DNA of 64,000 bases from a virus, in IMG/VR virus record IMGVR_UViG_3300021375_000011, positions 1 to 64,000 of that record. One strand, given 5' to 3'. Below, piece after piece: positions 42,768 through 51,409 of the stretch (the first letter of the stretch is position 1; each line of letters begins with the position of its first letter). Both the position numbers and the translations under genes were made by a program. The notes below the pieces were generated by a model. The model was not told where the DNA came from. It did no database searches and worked only from the letters and a program-made list of their open reading frames with translations.

Positions 42768-43856
42768 TTAAAGCCCTGCTAGGCGCTTCAAGGCAATGAC
42801 GTTGCTATCAGCATCGTCAGTTGCTTTATCGACAACCTTCGCAGATTTATTACCAGTTTGTTCAGTTAAATTTGAGGCTTTCTTAGTTCCTTTAGTTTCA
42901 CTGATTACTGCTGGCAAATATTTTTCAAAAGCGTTCTTCAATCTAGATGTCTGAACGTTTTCAAGTAAGTTAGTCATAATTTCTCTCTTCTCATCATTAA
43001 GAGGAGATAGAAGCTCATCCAATGTAGCATCACGCTCATTGGCTTCCTTTATGACTTTGATTTCGTTATTTTTTCTCTCAACAAGTGCTTTCGCTTTGTC
43101 TTGAGTTTGGATGGCTTCTGCCAACTGTTTATCTTGTTTAGCAATTTTTGCATTAAGTTTACGTACTTCCTCATTTTCATTTAAATGTGTAGCACCAAAC
43201 TCTGTTGCATATGCTTCGAAGATTCGACGACCAAAATTGTTCTCACGAGCAATTTGGATGTCTTCTTTAAGTTGACCCATTTCAGCCTTAAGATGCGTGG
43301 ATACAGTTGAAGCCATCTTCTTAGCAGATTCTTTTACAAACTTGCTCTTTAGATTATCAAGTTTATTACGTGCATTTGATACAAGTCTAACCTTAGTTTC
43401 CACTAAGTCTTTCTTGTCTGCAGCAAATTCCTTGATCTCTTCAGCTAAAGCACCAACAACAAATGATTCTAATTTCTCAAAACCTGTTTTTGATACCTTA
43501 CGATCTGTGCGTAGTTCTTTTAACTCTTCTGAAAGTTGTTTTACTAAAAAGCCGTTAAACTTATCAGCATTTTCTTTCATCTTGTTATGAAACTTAACAC
43601 GATCACCAGCAAGTGCTTTCTTCTCCTCGTTAAGAGCAGCGATTTCACTTGCCAAGCCTTCTGTAACCATTTTATCTAGGGCGTCTACCATCACAGTCTT
43701 ATCATGCTCATAGCGTTGTGCAAACTCCTCACGAAGTTCACTACGTACTGTCTCTTTGGCCTCTACCATTTTTGCTTCCCATTGTTCAGCAATAGCAGTA
43801 CGAGTGTCCTCATTGACGAGATCGCTATCTAATAGTGGTTTAATAGCATCTAACAT
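42768..43856 (-). CDS. 22: Prohead scaffold protein gp22
   Basis: Long, highly charged coiled-coil protein (362 aa) with KKALAGDRVKFHNKMKENAD, EIKEFAADKKDLVETKVRLV, KLNAKIAKQDKQLAEAIQTQ, a disordered KGTKKASNLTEQTGNKSAK region and a short C-terminal NVIALKRLAGL that resembles the end that binds gp23. It forms the internal core around which the capsid assembles and is degraded by gp21; NLTE fits the cleavage rule. The position between gp21 and gp23 is canonical. Confidence 0.9.
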   Translation of the reverse strand: MLDAIKPLLDSDLVNEDTRTAIAEQWEAKMVEAKETVRSELREEFAQRYEHDKTVMVDALDKMVTEGLASEIAALNEEKKALAGDRVKFHNKMKENADKFNGFLVKQLSEELKELRTDRKVSKTGFEKLESFVVGALAEEIKEFAADKKDLVETKVRLVSNARNKLDNLKSKFVKESAKKMASTVSTHLKAEMGQLKEDIQIARENNFGRRIFEAYATEFGATHLNENEEVRKLNAKIAKQDKQLAEAIQTQDKAKALVERKNNEIKVIKEANERDATLDELLSPLNDEKREIMTNLLENVQTSRLKNAFEKYLPAVISETKGTKKASNLTEQTGNKSAKVVDKATDDADSNVIALKRLAGL

Positions 43857-43865
43857 GCGATTCTC

Positions 43866-44492
43866 CTAAATTTTTAGGTCTCTGATAAGACGAGAAACTT
43901 CGTCTTTCAGGTACTTTTGTATTTTGCCGTCTTTCCCAGACTCACGAGCCATTTCTAAAATGTGATGTCCATGTTTCATGTTCATCAGTCCTTCATAAAT
44001 TGCTTTTGGATAAGCATTTGGAGCACTGGGTTGTGCGACCACGTCTACAGTTACTATTTCAAAGTCACTGACACGTCCGTTATGTGGATCAACGTTACCC
44101 GATCCACGACTCGAAACGCCCAATCTCACACCAGACTGAAGCATAGTTTTCACTAGCTCGCCCATTGGAGTTGGGAGAATTTTTAGTTTTCCATAACCAT
44201 TAGGTCCATCCATCCACATACTTTCTATCATGTGGCATACACGGTCTAAATTAATTTTGAGGTCATCTGGATGATCTACTTCGCCAAGAACGCTTGTAGT
44301 TTTGATTTGTTCGTTCAGTGTGTCAACTGCTTCTGCAATTTGACTTACTGGATAAACACGTTCGTTGGCATTTTTGACGTCACCTTGTATGCAGATGCCC
44401 TCCATATAGAGATTCTTACCGTCTTTGCCCTCAACGATTTGCATCTTTGCAGCTTCAAAAGTAAGGTCTTCTCTTAGGTATAGCTGTCCCAT
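43866..44492 (-). CDS. 21: Prohead core protease gp21
   Basis: Serine protease of the T4 prohead type: LGEVDHPDD (catalytic His about residue 74), RLGVSSRGSG (catalytic Ser about 127-128) and FEIVTVDVVAQPSAPNAYPK after it. It cuts scaffold and internal proteins at (I/L)-x-E. Length is 208 residues, as in T4 gp21 (212). The local sequence SSRGSG and order gp20-core-gp21-gp22-gp23 confirm the call. Confidence 0.95.
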   Translation of the reverse strand: MGQLYLREDLTFEAAKMQIVEGKDGKNLYMEGICIQGDVKNANERVYPVSQIAEAVDTLNEQIKTTSVLGEVDHPDDLKINLDRVCHMIESMWMDGPNGYGKLKILPTPMGELVKTMLQSGVRLGVSSRGSGNVDPHNGRVSDFEIVTVDVVAQPSAPNAYPKAIYEGLMNMKHGHHILEMARESGKDGKIQKYLKDEVSRLIRDLKI

Positions 44493-44512
44493 ATACTTGG
44501 TTCCTCGCTAGA

Positions 44513-45421
44513 TTAGTCTATAACACTTTTGGTGTTAACACCAGAAGCTTGTGCTAGTTCAGGCTTTGGAGCTGGCTTAACGTCTGGCTTTGTAGTTCCG
44601 TCCATGTCACCAAATTTTGGAGTTGGGCGGCCTTCTTTGCCTTTGTTACCATCATCAAAGTTTACTGGATGTGCATCCATTCCCTTTTGACCTGAGTTTG
44701 CAGCTACCGGACTTTTACTAGCTGGTGATGTAGTTACTGGCTTTGGTGCTGGAACTAAATCTACGTTCTCATTAAAGCCTTCAACTTCGACGTTAACATC
44801 AATTGGCTCGTCCATTTTGTCTTGCATAGCATCAATCTCGTCCTGCTCCATGTCAGTGTCGCTATCAATGTCTGAGATTTCATCCTGCTCGCCTTCGATG
44901 TCGTCTGTGTTGTCATCAACTTGACCCATTAGCTCTTCGAATTCACCCATTAGTTCGTCTAATTTGTCTTCGATATTTACTACACGGTCTTCTAACTCTT
45001 CTTCGCCGTTGTCATCATCAACGTCGATGTCGATCATTTCGATTTCTTCTTCATCATCTTCCATTCTAACGCCTTGCTCTTCAGCTTCGACTTCGTCAAT
45101 GAGTTCGTCAACCTGTGATCCGCCTAATTCTTCTGATTCATCAATTGGTCCATCGCCTTTACGCTTGCCGAAGTCTCCTCTTGAATCATCTCTACGACCT
45201 TTTTTAGAAACATCCTTGTCAGCTATTTTACCATCTTTGGCAGCTTCTGACTCGTCTTCTCTATCGTCGTAACCTTGTTTCTTTTCTGTAATTTCTTCTT
45301 CTGACATAATCTCTTCGTATATGTCTCTTGACTTCTCAACAACTATGTCGTGGAAAAGTGCCTTTGCATTCTTTTCGTCATCATTGATAACGAATTCAAT
45401 TAATTGCTCAAATTTGTTCAT
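44513..45421 (-). CDS. Acidic prohead core protein (gp68-like)
   Basis: NKFEQLIEFVINDDEKNAKA and LFHDIVVEKSRDIYEEIMSE resemble the marine core protein placed where T4 has gp68. A following segment GYDDREDES ... GRRDDSRGDFGKR is shared with the 670 aa protein at 8101-10113. The remaining about 200 residues are extremely D/E-rich (DMEQDEIDAMQDKMDEPIDV) with Pro/Lys at the end. Head assembly and removal by gp21 (ITE present) is probable. Identification as gp68 is by position and N-terminal pattern. Confidence 0.75.
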   Translation of the reverse strand: MNKFEQLIEFVINDDEKNAKALFHDIVVEKSRDIYEEIMSEEEITEKKQGYDDREDESEAAKDGKIADKDVSKKGRRDDSRGDFGKRKGDGPIDESEELGGSQVDELIDEVEAEEQGVRMEDDEEEIEMIDIDVDDDNGEEELEDRVVNIEDKLDELMGEFEELMGQVDDNTDDIEGEQDEISDIDSDTDMEQDEIDAMQDKMDEPIDVNVEVEGFNENVDLVPAPKPVTTSPASKSPVAANSGQKGMDAHPVNFDDGNKGKEGRPTPKFGDMDGTTKPDVKPAPKPELAQASGVNTKSVID

Positions 45422-45535
45422 GTGAAAATTTTCCTTCTAAGTATTGGGCTCAGTATAGTACTTACAAGAAAGTTAAAAAACTAGTAGTTTATAGGGGTAA
45501 AATGGGTATAAAATGAAACTTTAATAAAGATAAGC
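45422..45535. other. Gap between core protein genes
   Basis: 114 bases without an ORF. On the minus strand it holds CTATAAAC (near 45491-45498), a possible degenerate late box, and AAGGAAAA close to the ATG at 45421. No terminator is evident. Confidence 0.35.
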
Positions 45536-45757
45536 CTACAATTGCGGAGGAGGTGGAGCAAACTGTGCTTGTATCTTTTTAAGTTCTTCAGTTTTTTCAT
45601 AGTTACGCATATCATACATCTTACGCAACTTTGATATTTGCTTTAGCGTAAGTTTAGTCTTGCGTAGCTCTCCAAGCTCGGGAACACTGTTGTCAGCTTC
45701 TTGGTCTTGGTAATCTTCGTCTGATTGATCGTGATCATAAAATTCAAATAGTTTCAT
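45536..45757 (-). CDS. 67: Small prohead core protein (gp67-like)
   Basis: The 73-residue product MKLFEFYDHDQSDEDYQDQE is acidic at the start, then basic and helical (TLKQISKLRKMYDMRNYEKT), and ends in a Pro tract. Position immediately after portal and size agree with T4 gp67 (80 aa), the small core protein processed by gp21; LGE in the middle fits the cleavage rule. It has its own late box. Confidence 0.75.
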   Translation of the reverse strand: MKLFEFYDHDQSDEDYQDQEADNSVPELGELRKTKLTLKQISKLRKMYDMRNYEKTEELKKIQAQFAPPPPQL

Positions 45758-45762
45758 AATAG

Positions 45763-45770
45763 TATTTATA
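45763..45770 (-). promoter_or_regulatory. Late promoter box (gp67-like)
   Basis: Exact TATAAATACT on the minus strand six bases before the ATG, inside the 3' end of gp20. Confidence 0.65.
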
Positions 45771-47514
45771 CCGGAGGCGCTTCTGCAGGAACATCAACAT
45801 TTACATCAATCTCTTCACCGCCTAGTGCTGGATCCATTGCTTCTTCGCCGGCTACTGCGTCTCCCATTTCTACATCACCTTCAAAATCACCTGGACTTAC
45901 TCCAACAGTACGTAAATCACTGCCAGTTGGTTCTACATCAACTGGTTGTCCAGTTTCTTGTTCCCACTGCTCTGTGTTCTCTTGTAGTTCGTCTTCAGTT
46001 AATCCTAAGTAACGTTTCATAAGAAAACGTTTACTCATATAAGGCAACTGTTCTAATGCACTGAATGCTTGAATTCTTGTTGTATCTAGTTCTGCTTGTC
46101 TGTAACTTGCAAAGTTTTGTGGAGGATTAAATTTTATTGAAAACAGTCCACTGTCAATGTTGAAGCCTCTCCAACGCATGAACATTTTAAATTCATCATC
46201 AAGTTTAAGGATAACTTGTCTTTGTAATCTTTCACAGTACTGATTGAATCTAAATTCTTGTATAAGTGCAGTACCAACACGCCCGTCGTTCATTGGGCGA
46301 TCTGAATCATCTGGACCTGTAGGCAAGTACGAACTTGGTACACGCAGTCCTCTACACATCTTATTGTTAAAGTATTTTAGATCGTCAATCTGTCCTAGGT
46401 TCTCACCACCTGGTAATGTTTCTACTTTTGAACCCCTACCTTCAGCAGTTTGTGGAAAGAAGTAATCTTCGTTAATACTAAGTGGATTGTACATAGTGTC
46501 CATAGTCGTAGCACCTTGTCCACCTTGTGCAGACGGAATACGTCTTTGGTGCACTTCATTTTTTACACGCTCAACAAACTGCATAGCAAGATGTGATGGC
46601 ATGTTACCTACGTCGATGTAAAACACTCTACGCTCTGGAGCACGTTGTACTCTGTATATCAGTATAGCATCTTCAAGCAGTTCTTTTTGCTTGAACACTT
46701 TGAATATCATCTCCAGCACACTTTGACTGAAAGGCCAGTAAAAGTCTAAACCTTCACTAAGTCCTAGGTGCACAACATTCTTTGCATCAATCACAGTTTC
46801 GTTGATAGTGTGTTCAAATCTACTGCCAGTGCTGGGTTGGTTAGGAAGATTGTAGTTTGCTCCGCCACCCATGGCTCCGCCGCCACCAGTACCATTTATT
46901 TGACCAGCATTACCTGCACCATAGTCAGTGGTGTTTTTAGCAGTGATACTTAGGTTTTCAAAGTTTGGATTGATATCTCTAATTACATATTGTTCTGGAC
47001 GTTTACCATCATTCTCGTTTACAATCACTCGTACAACTTTGGCCATGTCAACCCAGTACATTTCAAATGTTTCTGGATCACGTACAAACACTTGATCTCC
47101 GTATTTTAACACATTACGAAACATCTTAAACACACGTTGGTCAAGTTTGTTAAGTTTTGTCCACTGTTTTAATTGTGTACGTATTATTTCTATTTCGTTG
47201 TTTGTCGGAGTATCTGTGTATTGTACTTCAAAAGGTGTGTTGTTGCTTTCGTTTTCTTGTGTTGAAAATTCAGCAAGTATATCTAAACATGCATTTACTT
47301 CACTGTCAGTATCCATATTCTCATACTGATTATAGCGTTCTATTCTATTAGGATGTCCTGTGTATACTTCGGGTAAATGACTTTGATAGTTTTTAAATCC
47401 AAATTCGCCATTGGAACCAGTTCCGTAACTAGGCCCGCGTTGTGTTTGTCCGCTTATTGGACTAAGTTGTCCGCCGGTGTTTCCGACTGCTTTAAAGTAT
47501 TTTTTCCAAGACAT
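45766..47514 (-). CDS. 20: Portal protein gp20
   Basis: The 582-residue product has RIERYNQYENMDTDSEVNAC, RDPETFEMYWVDMAKVVRVI, WPFSQSVLEMIFKVFKQKEL, RVQRAPERRVFYIDVGNMPS and CRGLRVPSSYLPTGPDDSDR, typical of T4-type portals. It forms the 12-mer ring for DNA entry and the gp17 docking site. The C-terminal acidic/Gly-rich tail (EGDVEMGDAVAGEEAMDPAL) is an extension of the T4 protein (524 aa). Confidence 0.96.
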   Translation of the reverse strand: MSWKKYFKAVGNTGGQLSPISGQTQRGPSYGTGSNGEFGFKNYQSHLPEVYTGHPNRIERYNQYENMDTDSEVNACLDILAEFSTQENESNNTPFEVQYTDTPTNNEIEIIRTQLKQWTKLNKLDQRVFKMFRNVLKYGDQVFVRDPETFEMYWVDMAKVVRVIVNENDGKRPEQYVIRDINPNFENLSITAKNTTDYGAGNAGQINGTGGGGAMGGGANYNLPNQPSTGSRFEHTINETVIDAKNVVHLGLSEGLDFYWPFSQSVLEMIFKVFKQKELLEDAILIYRVQRAPERRVFYIDVGNMPSHLAMQFVERVKNEVHQRRIPSAQGGQGATTMDTMYNPLSINEDYFFPQTAEGRGSKVETLPGGENLGQIDDLKYFNNKMCRGLRVPSSYLPTGPDDSDRPMNDGRVGTALIQEFRFNQYCERLQRQVILKLDDEFKMFMRWRGFNIDSGLFSIKFNPPQNFASYRQAELDTTRIQAFSALEQLPYMSKRFLMKRYLGLTEDELQENTEQWEQETGQPVDVEPTGSDLRTVGVSPGDFEGDVEMGDAVAGEEAMDPALGGEEIDVNVDVPAEAPPV

Positions 47515-47543
47515 ATAAGTTCCAATGTGCTTTTGTTATAGTG

Positions 47544-47551
47544 TATTTATC
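47544..47551 (-). promoter_or_regulatory. Late promoter box (gp20)
   Basis: GATAAATACAC on the minus strand about 30 bases before the ATG of gp20. Confidence 0.65.
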
Positions 47552-47552
47552 A

Positions 47553-49781
47553 CTATCTATGTGCAGCCTGTAATAATTCGGTCTGTATGTTTACGCTACG
47601 GGCCATTGTGGTTGCAATTGCATCCAGTCTGTTTAACTGTGCTTCTGCTAGATTATTAGTTGTATTTCCGGCCATAGCTTGTGAAGCTCCATCTATTTGG
47701 TTGCCAGTACCGCCAAGTGCAGATACCGATCCGCCTAAGTCCATAGCATTATACCCGCCAGCCGGACCTGCGTTTGGAACTATGTTTCCATTCATGCCAC
47801 TCATTAGCAATTCAGGCCCGTCTTCGCCGACTATATATGATTTGCCTGCTTGTACTGGTCCTCCGACTGCTTTTTTTGGTATGTTGGGATTTTTGTTAAA
47901 CAAACTACCCAACCATGAGTCGTCATCAAAGTCAAACATATCCTGCCCAAGACCTTCTTTACCAGCAAAGAATCCACCTAAACCTCCACCGACTCCGCCA
48001 ATTAATGCACCAGCAATCGCACCAAGACTAGAGGTAAGAGGTGCTAGAGGTCCGCCTATTAAACCTAGAGCTGCACCTGCAGCCGCACCTGCGGCTGCTC
48101 CGCCTAATGCTCCACCGCCTGTGGTGACTGCAACGTCACCTGTTTCTACAGTGTCTTTTGCTCCTACACCTGTTAAATTTCTTGCATATGCTTCTGCACC
48201 CATGCTAATCATCTTGTTGATTTCAACCATGGCTGCAGTCATACCTTCTGCCACTGTAGTTGCTGCGGTTCCCATAGCTGGCAACGCACTTAAAGTAATC
48301 TTGTTTACTTCTGTTGCAAAATTACGCATTGCTATTTGTCCGTCAACCAAACCTTGTGTAGCTGCATCTTGAGGGTCTAATGACGCTTTGGTCATTTCAC
48401 CCATTTTTGCTATTTCAGCAGTGGTCGGTACTACACGTTTGTTTGCTTCTAACATGCCTAATGCAATAGTATCAAACGCAGTACCTGCACCAACTATTTT
48501 GGCTAATGCACCAGGACCGCCCATGGCTTCGACACGGTCTTTCATTCCTCGATTTATTTCAGCAGTTGCTTCGGCAGCTGATATTTGTCCTTTTTGCAAG
48601 GCAGCTACTGCTTGTTGTCCTCGCTCTCCTGCGGCTAATAAAAATCCTTGTGCTTCATCAGTAAGAGCGTTTCCAGCCATGATGTCTTGGAAACCTTTAC
48701 CAATGGCTTCATTTTGTTTTGTGAGCTGAGCGGCTGCAAGTTCGACATTTCTACCAGCCTTTTGTCCAATTCGTTCATTTAAATCTTGTACAGCACCGTT
48801 GAAACGTGCATTACGTAATTGTCCTTGTAGTTCTTTCTCTGCTTCGTCAACACTGACACCTGTTAATCTTGCAAGTGTACTAAGTTCTTTTGCATAGTTT
48901 GCTGAACCTTGTGCTAATTCAGCACTGCTCATTTGATCTACTCTTGCAGTTCTTGCTTGTAATTTCAAATAGTTTGCAGTCATTTCGTTCTGTTGCTTGG
49001 CGCCAATTCCCATTGCTTCTAGTTCACGTCTAAACGGTGTCATTGCTTTGCTTATATTAGCAAATCTGTCTACACCGGTAGTTGCAGTTCCAAAAGCAAA
49101 CGCTAGTCCTTCAGAACTATTTTTTGTTACATCTGCAAAGTCTTTAAAACTAATGCCAGCACCAATTGCTTGATTGGCAAGTGAGGTCATTCCGTCAGCA
49201 CCAAGAGCACCTGACTGTGCAACCATTCTAAATGCACTGCCAGCGTTATCAAGTTGCGATGTTACTTGTTTTCCTATCTGTGCCGCTACATCAGCAGTTG
49301 CTTCTGCTAGAGCCGCGGCTGCCTTGCCAGCACCACTTACAAGACCGCCAATTACGCCACCTAGCACAGGAAGGCCTTTCAGTGCCTCACCGAGGCTATC
49401 AGTTACACCACCAACTGCCTTTCCAGCAGTCTTTAAAACACCAGCAGTTAAATCAATTGAACCATTGAGGCTTGAAAAACTTTCTTGTTGTTCTTGTACT
49501 GATGCTGCCGCTGCTATTGTACTTGACGCAAAGTTACCAAGATTTCTTACTGTGCCGCCTAACGCACCTGCAAATCTTGCTGCACCTTTGGTGTTTTTGT
49601 ACGTTTCATCTGTTTGTATTTTTTGTGCATCAGTTTGAGCCTTAGAACCTTTTGAAATTTTTTGCAATGCTTTATCAAGTCTATCGACCTCTTTTGGATC
49701 AACAGTTTTGTTGTTTTTCATCTCAAGTTGTAAAGCCTGTATAGCTCTGGTAAGTTCTTCGATGGTTTGGTCGTCTGCCAT
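47553..49781 (-). CDS. Tape-measure-like tail protein (742 aa)
   Basis: Starts with a coiled-coil (ADDQTIEELTRAIQALQLEM), then Ala/Gly/Ser-rich helical stretches (GVIGGLVSGAGKAAAALAEA, AALGLIGGPLAPLTSSLGAI) that include possible membrane-active segments, and a C-terminal Gly/Asn-rich part with QAGKSYIVGEDGPELLMSG, a motif frequent in phage tape measures. It probably sets tail length and enters the cell with DNA, in the role of T4 gp29. Placement by composition and motif; sequence similarity to T4 gp29 is not obvious. It is divergent from gp26. Confidence 0.82.
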   Translation of the reverse strand: MADDQTIEELTRAIQALQLEMKNNKTVDPKEVDRLDKALQKISKGSKAQTDAQKIQTDETYKNTKGAARFAGALGGTVRNLGNFASSTIAAAASVQEQQESFSSLNGSIDLTAGVLKTAGKAVGGVTDSLGEALKGLPVLGGVIGGLVSGAGKAAAALAEATADVAAQIGKQVTSQLDNAGSAFRMVAQSGALGADGMTSLANQAIGAGISFKDFADVTKNSSEGLAFAFGTATTGVDRFANISKAMTPFRRELEAMGIGAKQQNEMTANYLKLQARTARVDQMSSAELAQGSANYAKELSTLARLTGVSVDEAEKELQGQLRNARFNGAVQDLNERIGQKAGRNVELAAAQLTKQNEAIGKGFQDIMAGNALTDEAQGFLLAAGERGQQAVAALQKGQISAAEATAEINRGMKDRVEAMGGPGALAKIVGAGTAFDTIALGMLEANKRVVPTTAEIAKMGEMTKASLDPQDAATQGLVDGQIAMRNFATEVNKITLSALPAMGTAATTVAEGMTAAMVEINKMISMGAEAYARNLTGVGAKDTVETGDVAVTTGGGALGGAAAGAAAGAALGLIGGPLAPLTSSLGAIAGALIGGVGGGLGGFFAGKEGLGQDMFDFDDDSWLGSLFNKNPNIPKKAVGGPVQAGKSYIVGEDGPELLMSGMNGNIVPNAGPAGGYNAMDLGGSVSALGGTGNQIDGASQAMAGNTTNNLAEAQLNRLDAIATTMARSVNIQTELLQAAHR

Positions 49782-49826
49782 TAATTAAAAGCCCGTTTTT
49801 TTGCCGTATAAGTACATTATCAACTG

Positions 49827-49834
49827 TATTTATG
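49827..49834 (-). promoter_or_regulatory. Late promoter box (tape measure)
   Basis: CATAAATACAG on the minus strand within the short divergent gap, 46 bases before the tape-measure ATG at 49781. Confidence 0.6.
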
Positions 49835-49845
49835 TAGGAAAAAAC

Positions 49846-50682
49846 ATGGAAGTAAAACAAGAGAATCCACTTGCGAAACATTTTAGGCAACCAGCGATTT
49901 ATATTAAATTACCAACTGGCGGTGCATGGAATGATGAAACAAGTATAAAGACTACTCCAAACCAAGAATACGCAGTTTATCCAATGACTGCACTTGATGA
50001 GATAAGTTACAGAACTGCTGATGCACTGTTCAACGGTTCAGCAGTAGCAGATGTAATAAAAAGTTGTATTCCAGATATTATTGATCCATGGCAGATAAGC
50101 ACTGCTGATCTTGACACACTACTAATATCAATACGCATTGCAAGTTTTGGTCATGAAATGGATTTCACAAGTAAATGTCCAAAGTGTGAGGAAACAAACG
50201 ACTTTGCAATAGATTTAAGACAAATATTAGAGCAGATCAAAATGCCGGATTTCAGCGAACCAGTCACTAACGGTGACATCACAATTTACTTCAAGCCGTT
50301 ATCTTACAAAGATCAAAACGACAATAACTCACAACAGTTTCAAGATCAAAAAATGTTAGAATCACTGCCAACTGCGGAGATTCCCGAAGCTGAAAAAATA
50401 GAAGCACTAAGGCAGGCATTTACAAACATTAGTGTTCTCACACTAAATGCAATATCTGATAGTATTGCTATGATAAAGAGTGGTGATGATGTTGTAGTTG
50501 ACAAAGAATTCATCAAAGAATATCTACAGAATTGCGACAATAAAGCATTTGATAAGATACGAAAGAAGATCGAAAGTATAAAAGAAAGTCAAGAAATCAA
50601 ACCATTGCTTATTGTATGTGCTGATTGTAAACACGAATACAATACACCTTTCACACTGAATGTTGCAAATTTTTTCGTATAA
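49846..50682 (+). CDS. 26: Baseplate hub/tail-assembly protein gp26-like
   Basis: The product beginning MEVKQENPLAKHFRQPAIYI (ATG 49846; AGGAA precedes it) belongs to the T4-like gp26 baseplate family of marine phages: LPTGGAWNDETSIKTTPNQE, YPMTALDEISYRTADALFNG, then a zinc-ribbon-type CPKC and C-terminal CADCKHEY. An in-frame TTG at 49801 is not needed. The 3' end contains a -1 frameshift signal that would fuse the protein with the following ORF to about 353 residues. It lies back to back with the tape measure, as tail-assembly chaperones often do. Confidence 0.82.
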   Translation: MEVKQENPLAKHFRQPAIYIKLPTGGAWNDETSIKTTPNQEYAVYPMTALDEISYRTADALFNGSAVADVIKSCIPDIIDPWQISTADLDTLLISIRIASFGHEMDFTSKCPKCEETNDFAIDLRQILEQIKMPDFSEPVTNGDITIYFKPLSYKDQNDNNSQQFQDQKMLESLPTAEIPEAEKIEALRQAFTNISVLTLNAISDSIAMIKSGDDVVVDKEFIKEYLQNCDNKAFDKIRKKIESIKESQEIKPLLIVCADCKHEYNTPFTLNVANFFV

Positions 50683-50751
50683 GGCTCTTAACGTCTACAC
50701 CTGAACAAATTGAAAAGATAATCTCAGATATGGACAACGAAGTTAAGAGCC
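50667..50751 (+). promoter_or_regulatory. Putative -1 programmed ribosomal frameshift site
   Basis: Slippery heptamer A AAT TTT (50667-50673) is in the gp26 frame; nine bases downstream a perfect 10-bp stem GGCTCTTAAC (50683-50692) / GTTAAGAGCC (50742-50751) follows. The -1 frame has no stop from 50667 to the end of the 58 aa ORF. Confidence 0.75.
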
Positions 50752-50906
50752 TGAAGCAAGACTTGTTAAAAATGTGTTGGTTTATGCGTGGCGGAGTTAC
50801 CTATCAAGAAATTGTAAGTATGAGTGGCCCTGAACGTGAAATGATGGGTAAACTAATTAAAGAAAACTTAGAAACTGCAAAGAAAACCGGACAACCGTTT
50901 TGGTAA
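50730..50906 (+). CDS. Small tail-assembly-chaperone-like ORF (58 aa), probably read as frameshift extension of gp26
   Basis: MDNEVKSLKQDLLKMCWFMR and GGVTYQEIVSMSGPEREMMG ... NLETAKKTGQPFW is a helical, conserved-looking product of the type found after gp26 in marine T4-like phages. The ATG at 50730 has no convincing Shine-Dalgarno sequence and is inside the loop of the frameshift stem, which argues for expression by -1 frameshift from gp26 (adding 77 residues) rather than only by own initiation. The organisation recalls G/GT-type tail chaperones. Function is inference. Confidence 0.75.
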   Translation: MDNEVKSLKQDLLKMCWFMRGGVTYQEIVSMSGPEREMMGKLIKENLETAKKTGQPFW

Positions 50907-51409
50907 TAGATCAAGTAAAAGCAGACATTGAACAGTGGTTGGTTAACTTTGTTGAAGTTCCGCACCCTGCATTAGGCAACTTTCCGCCTTGTCCTTTTGC
51001 CCGGCAAGCAAGACTACGCAACAAGTATGATGTTAGACTCGGAGATGATCTCGAACGTGATTTGTTTCTGTTTGCTAAGAAAAAATACTTAGGCAAAAAT
51101 GATGTGGTCATATATGCTTATCCTCCCGAGCAATATGATGATGCATACTTTAATTTTGTTGTTGATGTTGTTAACACTTCAAAAGGATTTACTAAACGTA
51201 ATCTTTTGGCACTTGCTGACCACCCAGACACTGTTGAAGAACAAAATGGTGTGTGCTTTAACATGGGTAAATATGCACTTGTACTCATACAAGATAAAAC
51301 AAAACTTCAGGACCATGCACGTATGTTAGCTCACCGAGGATACTATGATGATTGGGACGAAGAATATCTGCAAGAAATATTTGCACACAGAAAAGACCCA
51401 AGAAAATGA
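50900..51409 (+). CDS. Conserved unknown protein (169 aa)
   Basis: The frame starts with TTG at 50900 overlapping the stop of the previous ORF. MVIDQVKADIEQWLVNFVEV, then HPALGNFPPCPFARQARLRN, KKKYLGKNDVVIYAYPPEQY and CFNMGKYALVLIQDKTKLQD. Looks like a compact alpha/beta cytosolic protein. No family with a known reaction is recognised; conserved in marine T4-like phages to my recollection. It forms a three-gene set with the next two, coupled by overlaps. Confidence 0.72.
   Translation: MVIDQVKADIEQWLVNFVEVPHPALGNFPPCPFARQARLRNKYDVRLGDDLERDLFLFAKKKYLGKNDVVIYAYPPEQYDDAYFNFVVDVVNTSKGFTKRNLLALADHPDTVEEQNGVCFNMGKYALVLIQDKTKLQDHARMLAHRGYYDDWDEEYLQEIFAHRKDPRK

Noticed and set aside
47587-49638. Plus-strand frames (261, 113 and 154 aa) antisense to the tape measure
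   Set aside because: Ala/Gly-rich gene yields Pro/Ala-rich mirror frames; no start signals.
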